Shown here in pieces: positions 1 to 6,427 of a stretch of DNA of 7,621 bases. Origin of the DNA: Bauldia sp. (GTDB lineage Bacteria > Pseudomonadota > Alphaproteobacteria > Rhizobiales > Kaistiaceae); the NCBI GenBank assembly GCA_020442095.1, contig JAGRKY010000176.1, forward strand, positions 1-7,621, given 5' to 3'. A program made the translations under genes and the position numbers. Positions within the stretch are counted from its first letter, which is position 1. The number at the start of each line of letters is the position of its first letter. Below the pieces are notes generated by a model. That model made no database searches and was not told the origin of the DNA. It was given only the letters and a program-made list of their open reading frames with translations.

Positions 1-729
1 CACCTCGAAGTCGCCGGGCTTGTTGAAGTGCATCGAGAGAAACGTGAGGTCGTCGGAAATCCCGGCGAAGATGGCGCGATAGGCGGTCTCGGCGTCGGTG
101 GTCCGCGCCCAGGGCGTCTCGCAGACGATGTCGAAGACCGGCTCGCCGGCGGCCCTGGCCTTCGCGACCTCGTCGTCGTAGCGGGCGGTATCGAGGGGGC
201 CCGCGTAGGAGGCCGGGTTGTAGCGGTCGAGGCTCTTCACGAGGAGGACCGGCAGCCTGTAGTCGTGACCGAGGCGGCGGAAGATCGAGACGAATTCGGG
301 CATCTGGGCGGTGCCCATATGGGCGTCGAGGTGGGTCGGCTCGATGCCGGCGGCGAGCGCCGTATCGATCTGGGCGCGGAGTTCCATCTCGACCGCCTCG
401 GGCGCCGCCTTGCGGGCGCTCGGCACGTCCGGCCAGAAGTAGCCGTACTCGTCGGTCATGCCGGCGGAACGCGGCGGCGCGGTGAGCGGCCGCCAGCGAT
501 AGGGCTTCTGCTCGCTGGTCAGGGTGACATGGACGCCGAGGTCGAGGCTCGGGTCGGCCGCGGCAATCTCCGCCGCCTCCGGGAACCACGGGCAGGGCAC
601 CATGACCGAGCCCGAGCTGCAGGTGCCGAGCTTCGACAGCTCGACAAAGGCCGTGTTGGCGCCGTGGCTCATCCCGACGTCATCCTCGTGGATGACAACC
701 CTCTTCTTTCCTGTCGAACCCGTACTCAC
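1..729 (-). CDS. ChbG/YdjC-family carbohydrate deacetylase (C-terminus off the left edge)
   Basis: The 243 visible residues form one uninterrupted reading frame of the ChbG/HpnK (YdjC-like) deacetylase family, metal-dependent enzymes that remove N-acetyl groups from sugars such as chitooligosaccharides. Seen: HEDDVGMSHGAN near the N-terminus (D16, D17), GVHVTL (H67), HLDAHMG (H133, H137) and SMHFNKPGDFE near the visible end (H234). Asp and His residues in these motifs are the expected metal and catalytic ligands. Family members are about 250-300 residues, so only a short tail is missing. The start is GTG at 729, chosen because GGAG (742-739) lies 9 nt upstream; an in-frame TTG at 744 has no good ribosome site. 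The gene follows the inosose dehydratase gene by 40 nt on the same strand and is probably the third operon gene visible here. The substrate is unknown; an N-acetylated sugar or cyclitol is inferred from context only. Confidence 0.85.
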   Translation of the reverse strand, partial: MSTGSTGKKRVVIHEDDVGMSHGANTAFVELSKLGTCSSGSVMVPCPWFPEAAEIAAADPSLDLGVHVTLTSEQKPYRWRPLTAPPRSAGMTDEYGYFWPDVPSARKAAPEAVEMELRAQIDTALAAGIEPTHLDAHMGTAQMPEFVSIFRRLGHDYRLPVLLVKSLDRYNPASYAGPLDTARYDDEVAKARAAGEPVFDIVCETPWARTTDAETAYRAIFAGISDDLTFLSMHFNKPGDFEV

Positions 730-769
730 CGTCTGCTGCTCCAATGCATTTTCATTCCGCTGCTTCTTT

Positions 770-1678
770 CTAATCCTCGCGGGTCTCGACGGTGAAGCCG
801 GCCTCGCGCGCCATGCGCAGCAGATTCTCGTAGCCCATGCGGGCATAGGTCAGCGGGTGCGCCTTGTTGGGATCCTGCTCGGCCTCGACGACGAGCCAGC
901 CTTCGTAGCCGGCGTCGTTCAGCCGGCGAAGGATCGCCGGGTAATCGATGCTGCCGTCGCCGGGGACGGTGAAGATGCCGTCGAGCACCGCGTCCATGAA
1001 GCTCATGTCCTCGGCGCGGGCGCGGGCGAGCTTGTCGGGCCGGGCATCCTTGCAGTGGACATGAACGACGCGGTCGATCGTGGCGTCGAGGAGGGCCAGC
1101 GGATCGCCGCCGGAAAAGGCGCTGTGGCCGGTGTCGAAGAGAAGCCCGACGGCCTCGCCGGTCACCGCCATCAGCCGCTCGGTCTCGGCATTGGTCTCGA
1201 CGATGGTTCCCATGTGGTGGTGGAAGGCCATGCCGACACCGAAATCATGCATGCGCTCGGCGAGTTCGGTGACCTTGCGGCCATAGGCGGGCCAGTCCGC
1301 GTCGTCGAGCTTCGGCCGGTCGGAGATCGGCCGCCAGATGCCGTCGTGACGGCCGAGCGAGGTGTCGGCATAGACGACATGGGTGGCGCCGAGGTCGCGA
1401 TGGAGGGTGAGGTGCGGAACGAGCGCCTCGAATTCGGCCGCGACCTCGCGCTCAAGGATGCGGCCGTCCCACCAGCCGCCGACGAGCTTCAGGCCATAGC
1501 CATCGAGGATGGGGCCGAGCACTTCCGGTTCGCGCGGGAACTTGCCGCCGAGCTCGGTGCCGAGATAGCCCGCTTCGCGGGTCTCGGAGAGACAGGTCTC
1601 AAGCGGCGTGTCGCCGCCGAGCTCGGGGACGTCATCATTCGTCCAGGTGATGGGATTGATGCCGATCCGGACGGTCAT
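770..1678 (-). CDS. iolE: Inosose dehydratase, IolE/MocC type (TIM-barrel)
   Basis: This 302-residue protein belongs to the xylose-isomerase-like TIM-barrel superfamily and closely fits the myo-inosose-2 dehydratase (IolE) pattern. IolE converts 2-keto-myo-inositol to 3D-(3,5/4)-trihydroxycyclohexane-1,2-dione in inositol catabolism. Seen: an N-terminus GINPITWTNDDVPELGGD (residues 6-23), LETCLSE (26-32), FHHHMGT (152-158), FDTGH (181-185), HVHCKD (206-211) and VVEAEQDP (263-270). These are the usual sites of the metal-binding Glu, Asp and His residues. The length is normal for the family. The ATG start overlaps the stop of the upstream oxidoreductase gene by 4 bp (ATGA, 1675-1678), implying translational coupling. 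Rhizobial MocC, from rhizopine catabolism, is a close relative, so the true substrate may be a modified inositol. Family assignment is strong; the exact substrate is inferred. Confidence 0.8.
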   Translation of the reverse strand: MTVRIGINPITWTNDDVPELGGDTPLETCLSETREAGYLGTELGGKFPREPEVLGPILDGYGLKLVGGWWDGRILEREVAAEFEALVPHLTLHRDLGATHVVYADTSLGRHDGIWRPISDRPKLDDADWPAYGRKVTELAERMHDFGVGMAFHHHMGTIVETNAETERLMAVTGEAVGLLFDTGHSAFSGGDPLALLDATIDRVVHVHCKDARPDKLARARAEDMSFMDAVLDGIFTVPGDGSIDYPAILRRLNDAGYEGWLVVEAEQDPNKAHPLTYARMGYENLLRMAREAGFTVETRED

Positions 1679-2841
1679 GCGACAACGGTTTCCTTTTGCG
1701 ATTCGACGGGATGGCCGGCCTCCGGCTGTTCGATCCGGGCGCCGCTTGCCGACGAGTCGAGCACCGCCTCGCAGACCCGGGCGATACGGCAGGCCTCGTC
1801 GAGATCGGGGCCGAGATTGCGGCCGGCGGCGATGGCGAGCAGGAAGTCGTGCAGCTCGATCGTCTTGAGGTCGTTGAAGCCGAGGCCGTGGGCGGGGGCG
1901 GGCAGGAAGGCGGCATAGCCGGGATGGGCGCCGTCGATCCTGACCGTCTTGAAGCCCTGGTCGCCCGCCTCGTCGCCGTGGCGATAGACCTCCAGCTCGT
2001 TGGCGCGCTCGCCATGGAAGGCGATGCCGCCGCGCTCGCAGGTGAGGTCGAAGCCGATATCCATCTTGCGGCCATGGGCGATGCGGCTCGCCTCGATGCT
2101 GCCGACGGCGCCGGTCGCGAAGCGGGTGAGCATGCCGGCCCAGTCCTCGTTCTCGACACCGCGCGGCGGCTCGCCGGGCTTGCCGGTGGCGCGTTCGGTG
2201 TAGCGGGTCTCGGCGAGTCCGTTCAGCGCGACGATCGGGCCACAGATCTCGCGGGCGATGGAGATGATGTGCCAGCCGAGGTCGCCGAGAGCGCCACTCC
2301 GTCCGGCGAGGGAGGCATCAAGCCGCCAGGAAAAAGGTGCGTCCGGGTCGGCGAGATAGTCCTCGGCGTGCCAGCCGCGGAAGCTGACCGGCTTGCCGAG
2401 CCGGCCCGATGCGACGATCGCGGCGGCATGGCGGACCATCGGGGCGCGGAGATAGGTGAAGCCGACGCCGTTGCTGACGCCCGCCTTCGCCGCGGCGATG
2501 GCGATCTCCTCGGCCTCGGCGACGGAGCGGCCGACCGGCTTCTCGCACAGGAGATGCTTGCCGGCGGCGAGGGCGCCTAGCGCGATCTCGCGATGCATGA
2601 AGCTCGGGACGGCGACGATGACGGCGTCGACCCGGTCAAGGGCGGCCCGCCAGTCGGTGCCCCATTCGGCGAAACCGAGCTGGGCAGCCTGGCGCTCCGC
2701 AAGGGCGGCATCCTGGTCGACAAGGATGGTCGCGACGGCGCGCGGGCCGTCGGCGAAGACGCGGCTCACGGCCTGGAGAGCGAGGCCGTGGATGCGGCCG
2801 ATGAACCCGGCCCCGATCAGCGCGAAACGAACCTCAGACAC
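1675..2841 (-). CDS. Gfo/Idh/MocA-family NAD(P)-dependent oxidoreductase, inositol/rhizopine type
   Basis: The product (388 residues from GTG 2841) is a two-domain Gfo/Idh/MocA dehydrogenase that probably oxidises a sugar or cyclitol hydroxyl with NAD(P). Seen: a Rossmann nucleotide-binding motif GAGFIG (residues 10-15), the family Lys in CEKPVG (K101), and D187/H191 in GDLGWHIIS, where the catalytic Asp and His are expected. The C-terminal part contains NEDWAGMLTRF and a GxIAFHGERANELEVY-like stretch, which I associate with the MocA/inositol-linked subgroup. It is first in the minus-strand operon, with the dehydratase start overlapping its stop. The start is uncertain: GTG 2841 gives MSEVRFALIG and TTG 2847 adds two residues; the G-rich stretch at 2857-2853 could serve either. 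Substrate candidates are inositol isomers, inosamine derivatives or related sugars; the sequence does not decide between them. Confidence 0.83.
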   Translation of the reverse strand: MSEVRFALIGAGFIGRIHGLALQAVSRVFADGPRAVATILVDQDAALAERQAAQLGFAEWGTDWRAALDRVDAVIVAVPSFMHREIALGALAAGKHLLCEKPVGRSVAEAEEIAIAAAKAGVSNGVGFTYLRAPMVRHAAAIVASGRLGKPVSFRGWHAEDYLADPDAPFSWRLDASLAGRSGALGDLGWHIISIAREICGPIVALNGLAETRYTERATGKPGEPPRGVENEDWAGMLTRFATGAVGSIEASRIAHGRKMDIGFDLTCERGGIAFHGERANELEVYRHGDEAGDQGFKTVRIDGAHPGYAAFLPAPAHGLGFNDLKTIELHDFLLAIAAGRNLGPDLDEACRIARVCEAVLDSSASGARIEQPEAGHPVESQKETVVA

Positions 2842-2861
2842 TGCCAACGAAGCCCCCGCTT

Positions 2862-2917
2862 CCCTGTACGCTTTGACAAGAGACAGGCTAAGGCTAACGT
2901 TGTTCCCACTGACAGGG
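2862..2917. promoter_or_regulatory. Possible operator between the divergent operon and the MocR-type gene
   Basis: The 94-bp divergent intergenic region holds several short repeats. AGGCTA occurs twice in tandem (2885-2890 and 2891-2896). GACAGG occurs at 2882-2887 and 2911-2916, 29 bp apart. CCCTGT (2862-2867) is the inverse of ACAGGG (2912-2917), and this pair is centred near 2889-2890, next to the tandem junction. MocR-type regulators commonly bind repeated half-sites in the divergent region next to their own gene, so this is the natural operator candidate. The repeats are short, and binding is inferred. Confidence 0.4.
2873..2900 (+). promoter_or_regulatory. Candidate sigma-70 promoter for the MocR-type regulator gene
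   Basis: A perfect -35 consensus TTGACA (2873-2878) is followed after 16 nt by TAACGT (2895-2900), a weak -10 match. The initiation site would fall about 30 nt before the ATG at 2936. The tandem AGGCTA repeats lie between or overlap the two boxes, so a regulator bound there could control this promoter. The weak -10 is the main doubt. Confidence 0.35.
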
Positions 2918-2935
2918 CCATTTTCCCGGAATCGA

Positions 2936-4474
2936 ATGGGTACAATTACGACACAGCTCAGCTATCCCCTCGATCTCGTCACGCTGAGGCCGAGGAACGG
3001 CGAGCCGCTGCATCGCCAGCTCTGCGACCAGCTCCGCGAGCTGATCCTCGACGGCGCGGTGCCGGCGGGGACGCGCCTGCCGTCGATCCGGGCCTTCGCC
3101 GGGGAGCTGGCGATCTCGCGGAACACGGTGATCGCGGCGCTCGACCAGCTCGCGGCGGAGGGCCTGCTCGAAAGCCGCAGGGGGTCGGGGACGCATGTCT
3201 CGGCGGCGACCTCGGTCGCGCAGCCGCGCGGTCCATCGCCGGAGCGGGGTCGCGCCGCGCTTTCCCCGCGCGGCGAGCTGATGGCGGCGCAGCCCAGGGT
3301 GCGGACCTTTCCGGGCCGGACCGCCTTTCATCCGGGAACCCCGGAGCTTGCCGAATTCCCGTTCAAGACGTGGAGCCGCCTCCTGTCGCGGCGAGCGCGC
3401 TTCGGCGGCGAGGACCTGTTCGGCTACCACTATGTCTCGGGCCATCCGGAGCTTCGCGAGGTGATCGCGAGCTTCCTCTCGGCGATGCGGCGGGTGCGCT
3501 GCTCGCCGGAGCAGATCGTCGTGACGACCGGCGGCCAGGCGGCCCTCGACCTGCTGGCGCGGCTGCTGCTCGGCGAAGGCGACACTGTGTGGATGGAGGA
3601 ACCGGGCTATCTCGGCGCGCGCGGCGCCTTTCTCGGCGCCGGGGCGCGGCTCGCGCCGCTTCCCGTCGACCGCGACGGCTGGCGGGTGCCGGCCGACGCG
3701 GACCCGCCGCCGCGACTGATCTACCTGACCCCCTCCTGCCAGCACCCGCTCGGCATCACCATGCCGCTCGAACAGCGGCTGGCGGTGCTCGAGGTGGCGC
3801 GGGCCGCCGATTCCTGGATCATCGAGGACGACTTCGACGGCGAATATACCTTCCGCGGCCAGCCGCTGCCGTCGATGCAGGGACTGACCGACAACCCGCG
3901 CGTCATCTATGTCGGGACGTTTTCGAAGACGCTCTTCCCGGCGATCCGGCTCGGCTTCATCGTGCTGCCGGCCGACCTTGCCGAGCGGATCAAGCCGGCG
4001 ATCAGCAATACCGGGCAATTCGCCCCCCTCGTCCTCCAGGCGGCGCTCGCCGATTTCATCGAGCAGGGCTATTTCTTCCGTCATCTCAACAGGATGCGGC
4101 GCCTGTACGGACGGCGGCGGGGGGTCTTTCTCAAGCTCCTGGACGACCATCTCGGGCCGTGGCTCGCGCCGATCGACGGCCGCACCGGCATCCAGCTCGC
4201 GGCGCCATTCCGCGTCGCCATGGACGACCATCAGGTGGTCGACCGGGCCGCCGCGGCGGGCATCAACCTGGCGCCGCTTTCGGTTTACTTTGCCGGCAAA
4301 CCATCGATGCAGGGGCTGTTAATGGGCTATGCCGGGGTGGCCGAAGAGGAGACGAAGCGCCTGGTTCCGCGGCTGAGGCGGATCTTCGAGGAGATTCACC
4401 CGGCAATGGTGGACGAGGCGACGTCGCGACTTGACGCGGCCGCGGCACAGCACTATTCCGCTGCTGTGAAATAA
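2936..4474 (+). CDS. MocR-family transcriptional regulator (GntR HTH plus PLP-dependent aminotransferase-like domain)
   Basis: This 512-residue protein has a GntR-type winged helix (about residues 22-90: PLHRQLCDQLRELI, RLPSIRAFAGELAISRNTV, GLLESRRGSGTHV) joined to a class I aminotransferase fold (about 125-500). The PLP lysine is K331 in GTFSKTLFPAIRLG. Other pocket residues matching Bacillus GabR are Y225 (EEPGY), D298 (IEDDFDGEY) and R338. F300 stands where GabR has Tyr281. Members sense an amino compound or PLP itself and control neighbouring genes (GabR, PdxR, TauR, MocR). The start is ATG 2936, because the HTH begins soon after it and the upstream open frame overlaps the divergent gene; GGA (2928-2930) is a modest ribosome site. 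It is divergent to the oxidoreductase-dehydratase-deacetylase operon and is its likely regulator. Which subgroup it belongs to (MocR, PdxR or other) is not settled. Confidence 0.88.
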   Translation: MGTITTQLSYPLDLVTLRPRNGEPLHRQLCDQLRELILDGAVPAGTRLPSIRAFAGELAISRNTVIAALDQLAAEGLLESRRGSGTHVSAATSVAQPRGPSPERGRAALSPRGELMAAQPRVRTFPGRTAFHPGTPELAEFPFKTWSRLLSRRARFGGEDLFGYHYVSGHPELREVIASFLSAMRRVRCSPEQIVVTTGGQAALDLLARLLLGEGDTVWMEEPGYLGARGAFLGAGARLAPLPVDRDGWRVPADADPPPRLIYLTPSCQHPLGITMPLEQRLAVLEVARAADSWIIEDDFDGEYTFRGQPLPSMQGLTDNPRVIYVGTFSKTLFPAIRLGFIVLPADLAERIKPAISNTGQFAPLVLQAALADFIEQGYFFRHLNRMRRLYGRRRGVFLKLLDDHLGPWLAPIDGRTGIQLAAPFRVAMDDHQVVDRAAAAGINLAPLSVYFAGKPSMQGLLMGYAGVAEEETKRLVPRLRRIFEEIHPAMVDEATSRLDAAAAQHYSAAVK

Positions 4475-4496
4475 TCAGGCCGGCCGACGGATTGCC

Positions 4497-4521
4497 CTGC
4501 GCATCCGCCTGGATGGCGCAG
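4497..4521 (+). promoter_or_regulatory. Strong hairpin at the 5' edge of the IclR-family gene ribosome site
   Basis: CTGCGCATCC (4497-4506) pairs with GGATGGCGCAG (4511-4521), giving ten base pairs with one bulged G and a GCCT loop. The 3' arm touches the ribosome site GAAGG (4521-4525), which sits 5 nt before ATG 4531. No T-run follows, so it does not look like a normal intrinsic terminator. It may influence translation of the IclR gene or protect the end of the upstream transcript. If translation began at ATG 4513 or TTG 4492, the hairpin would be partly coding. Confidence 0.45.
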
Positions 4522-4530
4522 AAGGCTGCC

Positions 4531-5361
4531 ATGAGCTCAGATACCCTTGTTTCCGCAGACGTTTCGGCGATCGACCCGGCGCCGGGCGACGCACCGGCGC
4601 CCCGCCGCACGCGGGTCAGCGGAATCGACCGCGCCTTGCAGATTCTCGATTATCTCTACCAGACGGAGAAGCCGTGGACGGCCTACGCGATCGCCAAGGC
4701 GATCGGCGCGCCGCTGTCGACGACCTATGCGATCATCGACGACCTGATCGCCCGCGACCTGCTCTCCAACCGCGGCGACAAGACGGTCTGGCTCGGGCCG
4801 CGGCTCTATCACTACGGGCTGGCCTATGCGCATTCGCTCGATTTCCTCGGCCGGGCGACCCACGAGATGCACGAGCTCTGCCGGGAGGTGAACGAGTCCG
4901 TCCAGATCTGCGGGCGGGACGGCGACCGGATGGTGGTGCTGGCGATGGCCGACGGACCCGGCCATTTCCGGGTGACCTCCGAGGTGGGGACGCGGGTGCC
5001 GCTCAACTGGACAGCGTCCGGGCGGCTGCTGGTCGGGCACCTGCCCGACAAGGAGCGGCTCGACGTCTTCCGGAAGAGCGCCAAGATGTCCCCGACCGAA
5101 CGGGCCGAGACCGACCCGGTGCTGCTTGCCGGCCTCTCCCGCCAGGCGCTCGACGACCGGCTGTCGATCCAGATCAGCGAGACCGACTTCCTGGTCTCCT
5201 GCGTCGCCTCGCCGATCTGCGACCGGACCGGGCAGTGCGTGGCGACGATCTCGATCGTGCTGCCGGAGCACAAGGTGGTGGAAAAGCGCGACTTCTACGC
5301 GGCGGCGGTGTGCCGGGCCTCGGAAAAGATCGAGCGGGCGCTCGGCTGGCGCGACCCCTGA
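4531..5361 (+). CDS. IclR-family transcriptional regulator
   Basis: This 276-residue protein fits the IclR family: an N-terminal winged helix (about residues 30-95; GIDRALQILDYL, YAIAKAIGAPLSTTYAIIDDL, then a wing around WLGPRLYHYG) and a C-terminal effector-binding domain (about 105-270) with WTASGRLLVGHL and a Cys-containing stretch SCVASPICDRTGQCVATISIV. IclR proteins usually bind small organic acids or sugar metabolites and control nearby catabolic genes. ATG 4531 is chosen because GAAGG lies 5 nt upstream; ATG 4513 and TTG 4492 are in frame but lack a good ribosome site. The roughly 24 residues before the HTH are Pro/Ala-rich and probably disordered. The gene follows the MocR-type gene by 56 nt on the same strand, so co-transcription is possible. 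Its target genes and effector are unknown. Confidence 0.9.
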   Translation: MSSDTLVSADVSAIDPAPGDAPAPRRTRVSGIDRALQILDYLYQTEKPWTAYAIAKAIGAPLSTTYAIIDDLIARDLLSNRGDKTVWLGPRLYHYGLAYAHSLDFLGRATHEMHELCREVNESVQICGRDGDRMVVLAMADGPGHFRVTSEVGTRVPLNWTASGRLLVGHLPDKERLDVFRKSAKMSPTERAETDPVLLAGLSRQALDDRLSIQISETDFLVSCVASPICDRTGQCVATISIVLPEHKVVEKRDFYAAAVCRASEKIERALGWRDP

Positions 5362-5377
5362 GATCGACCAGGGCGCC
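5348..5377 (+). other. Hairpin overlapping the IclR-family stop codon
   Basis: CCCTG (5356-5360) pairs with CAGGG (5369-5373) around an 8-nt loop. The stem can extend through GGCG (5348-5351) and CGCC (5374-5377) if four bases bulge on the left arm. It lies across the TGA at 5359-5361. No T-run follows, so a terminator role is only possible; short G+C-rich dyads also arise by chance in such DNA. Confidence 0.25.
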
Positions 5378-5427
5378 AAGACCGCACCGTCCTCACCATC
5401 CAAGTTCGACTGCGAATAGCGGCCGCC

Positions 5428-5469
5428 ATTGCAGAATCAACTTGCAATTTCGTTCTATAGTTGTATTCA
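5428..5469 (+). promoter_or_regulatory. AT-rich leader with a small dyad ahead of the secreted-protein gene
   Basis: ATTGCA (5428-5433) and TGCAAT (5443-5448) form a 6-bp dyad with a 9-bp spacer, at the point where base composition drops. TTGCAA (5442-5447) followed after 16 nt by TATTCA (5464-5469) is a possible but weak promoter. TATAGT (5456-5461) is a better -10 but has no partner at normal spacing. The rest of 5362-5529 shows nothing recognisable apart from the hairpin at the IclR-family stop. Confidence 0.25.
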
Positions 5470-5529
5470 AGAAAAATGTTACTTTGCCGTGCCGTGTGAT
5501 GCTCGCTCTCTTTACTTGGGAGTTTTCCG

Positions 5530-6303
5530 GTGAGGACGCTTTGGATCGTTATAGGCTCGATCATGTTGGCCTTCGTGCTTGGTACGGGGGGCTCAGCTGC
5601 AGAAACTTTCAAGCCGACGATCTATAGTGATGGCTATTCATGCCCGAACAACTGCGATTCCCATGTTGTATTTCACCCGAGCCACAACGGGACAAAATAT
5701 GCGTCGCTGCCTTCAAGCACCCGACTAAATCCCGCTAAGTGTAAATCGGGAGAACCCTGCCGAATTTGTTTTGGAGACGAAGATTCGTCCTGTCTGAATG
5801 TAGTATATCGTGGCAACGGTCCAGATGTTTTTCGATTTGACTTCACGCCGGCATTTTATGAAGAATACTGCTCGAAGCCGGACCTTCCCAAGCCTTTGGT
5901 CGATGAATGCAAATCGTTCAGCAGGCAATATGCGAGACTGATCGAAAACAAAATCTACTGTCTGAATGAACCGGAAAACCAAAAGTGCTTGGCGGTCATA
6001 GCGGCCGCAGAAAAACGAAAAAACGACGATGCAATCCTTTGGAAGGAATGCCTCGCCTTGGGTGAGAAAGATTTCAACAAGAAATATTCTTCGGACATTA
6101 CAAAGCAGCGTAAGTATGACTGCGCCTACGAGAAGAAGGCAACGGGTGGCCCGCATGGGAACGATTGGAGTCGCCTTTTACCTGCCGCCTGCCAATCGAA
6201 AGCTTATGTCGGTAAGGACGGGCTCGACTGCTGTGACGCCAACAAGATGTCGCTTGGTGGGCTCGGCAAGGAATGCAGCCCCTTCCTCGTGCCCAAGTCG
6301 TAG
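5530..6303 (+). CDS. Secreted cysteine-rich protein of unknown function
   Basis: I do not recognise this 257-residue protein. Residues 1-24 look like a Sec signal peptide: R2, a hydrophobic core LWIVIGSIMLAFVLG, then GSAA before a likely cut between A24 and E25. The mature part is hydrophilic and Lys/Asp/Glu-rich, with 16 cysteines (C38, 42, 71, 77, 80, 88, 114, 127, 144, 153, 174, 198, 221, 234, 235, 249). This even number suits up to eight disulfides in the periplasm or outside the cell. No lipobox or membrane segment is visible after the signal. The GTG start is supported by GGGAG (5518-5522) 7 nt upstream. The gene is much poorer in G+C than its neighbours (24 of 60 bases G+C at 5941-6000, against 42 of 60 at 3541-3600) and uses more A/T-ending codons, suggesting acquisition by transfer. 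It stands alone, flanked by unrelated genes. Confidence 0.75.
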   Translation: MRTLWIVIGSIMLAFVLGTGGSAAETFKPTIYSDGYSCPNNCDSHVVFHPSHNGTKYASLPSSTRLNPAKCKSGEPCRICFGDEDSSCLNVVYRGNGPDVFRFDFTPAFYEEYCSKPDLPKPLVDECKSFSRQYARLIENKIYCLNEPENQKCLAVIAAAEKRKNDDAILWKECLALGEKDFNKKYSSDITKQRKYDCAYEKKATGGPHGNDWSRLLPAACQSKAYVGKDGLDCCDANKMSLGGLGKECSPFLVPKS

Positions 6304-6313
6304 TCAACGCCTG

Positions 6314-6357
6314 CTCGCGTAGCTCACCAACGGCCTTCCAAATTTCATTGACGCGAG
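6314..6357. repeat. Inverted repeat just after the secreted-protein gene
   Basis: CTCGCGT (6314-6320) and ACGCGAG (6351-6357) are perfect 7-bp inverted copies separated by 30 bp. Flanking TCAA and TTGA extend the symmetry imperfectly. The loop is too long for a typical intrinsic terminator. It lies at the right end of the lower-G+C segment, so it may mark a junction or be chance. Confidence 0.25.
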
Positions 6358-6403
6358 GATTTGAGATCTTGTCCGAGCCGGGGTGCGAAGGACATCGTCG
6401 CCC

Positions 6404-6427
6404 CGACCGTCACGGGCCAGACGGTCG
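6404..6427. terminator. Possible bidirectional terminator hairpin between convergent genes
   Basis: CGACCGTC (6404-6411) and GACGGTCG (6420-6427) form a perfect 8-bp stem with an 8-nt loop. It sits between the plus-strand secreted-protein gene and the minus-strand RidA gene, where a shared terminator is expected. Neither side has a T-run, so it would be a non-classical terminator. The remainder of 6304-6472 holds no gene I can support. Confidence 0.35.

Noticed and set aside
28..1918. Long plus-strand open frames opposite the deacetylase and dehydratase genes
   Set aside because: They are antisense to clearly conserved proteins, have low-complexity Gly/Ala/Arg/Asp-rich translations, and match no family; they arise from high G+C.
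2456..2935. Upstream extension of the MocR-type frame to 2456
   Set aside because: This part lies opposite the conserved oxidoreductase and resembles no domain; the HTH begins just after ATG 2936.
2894..4231. 445-residue minus-strand frame opposite the MocR-type gene
   Set aside because: It is an antisense shadow with no recognisable domain, and it covers the divergent control region.
2593..4434. 613-residue plus-strand frame overlapping the MocR-type gene
   Set aside because: Its translation is Arg/Ala/Gly-rich without motifs, while the other plus frame carries a full HTH and PLP-binding domain.
4478..4485. GGCCGGCC palindrome after the MocR-type gene
   Set aside because: It has no loop or T-run and such palindromes are common in G+C-rich DNA; not a terminator.
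4492..4530. TTG 4492 or ATG 4513 as the IclR-family start
   Set aside because: Neither has a ribosome site, while ATG 4531 has GAAGG at 5 nt; the extra residues would sit in the hairpin.
5725..6156. 143-residue minus-strand frame with a hydrophobic N-terminus inside the island
   Set aside because: It is opposite the better-supported secreted protein gene, and no convincing ribosome site or family was seen.
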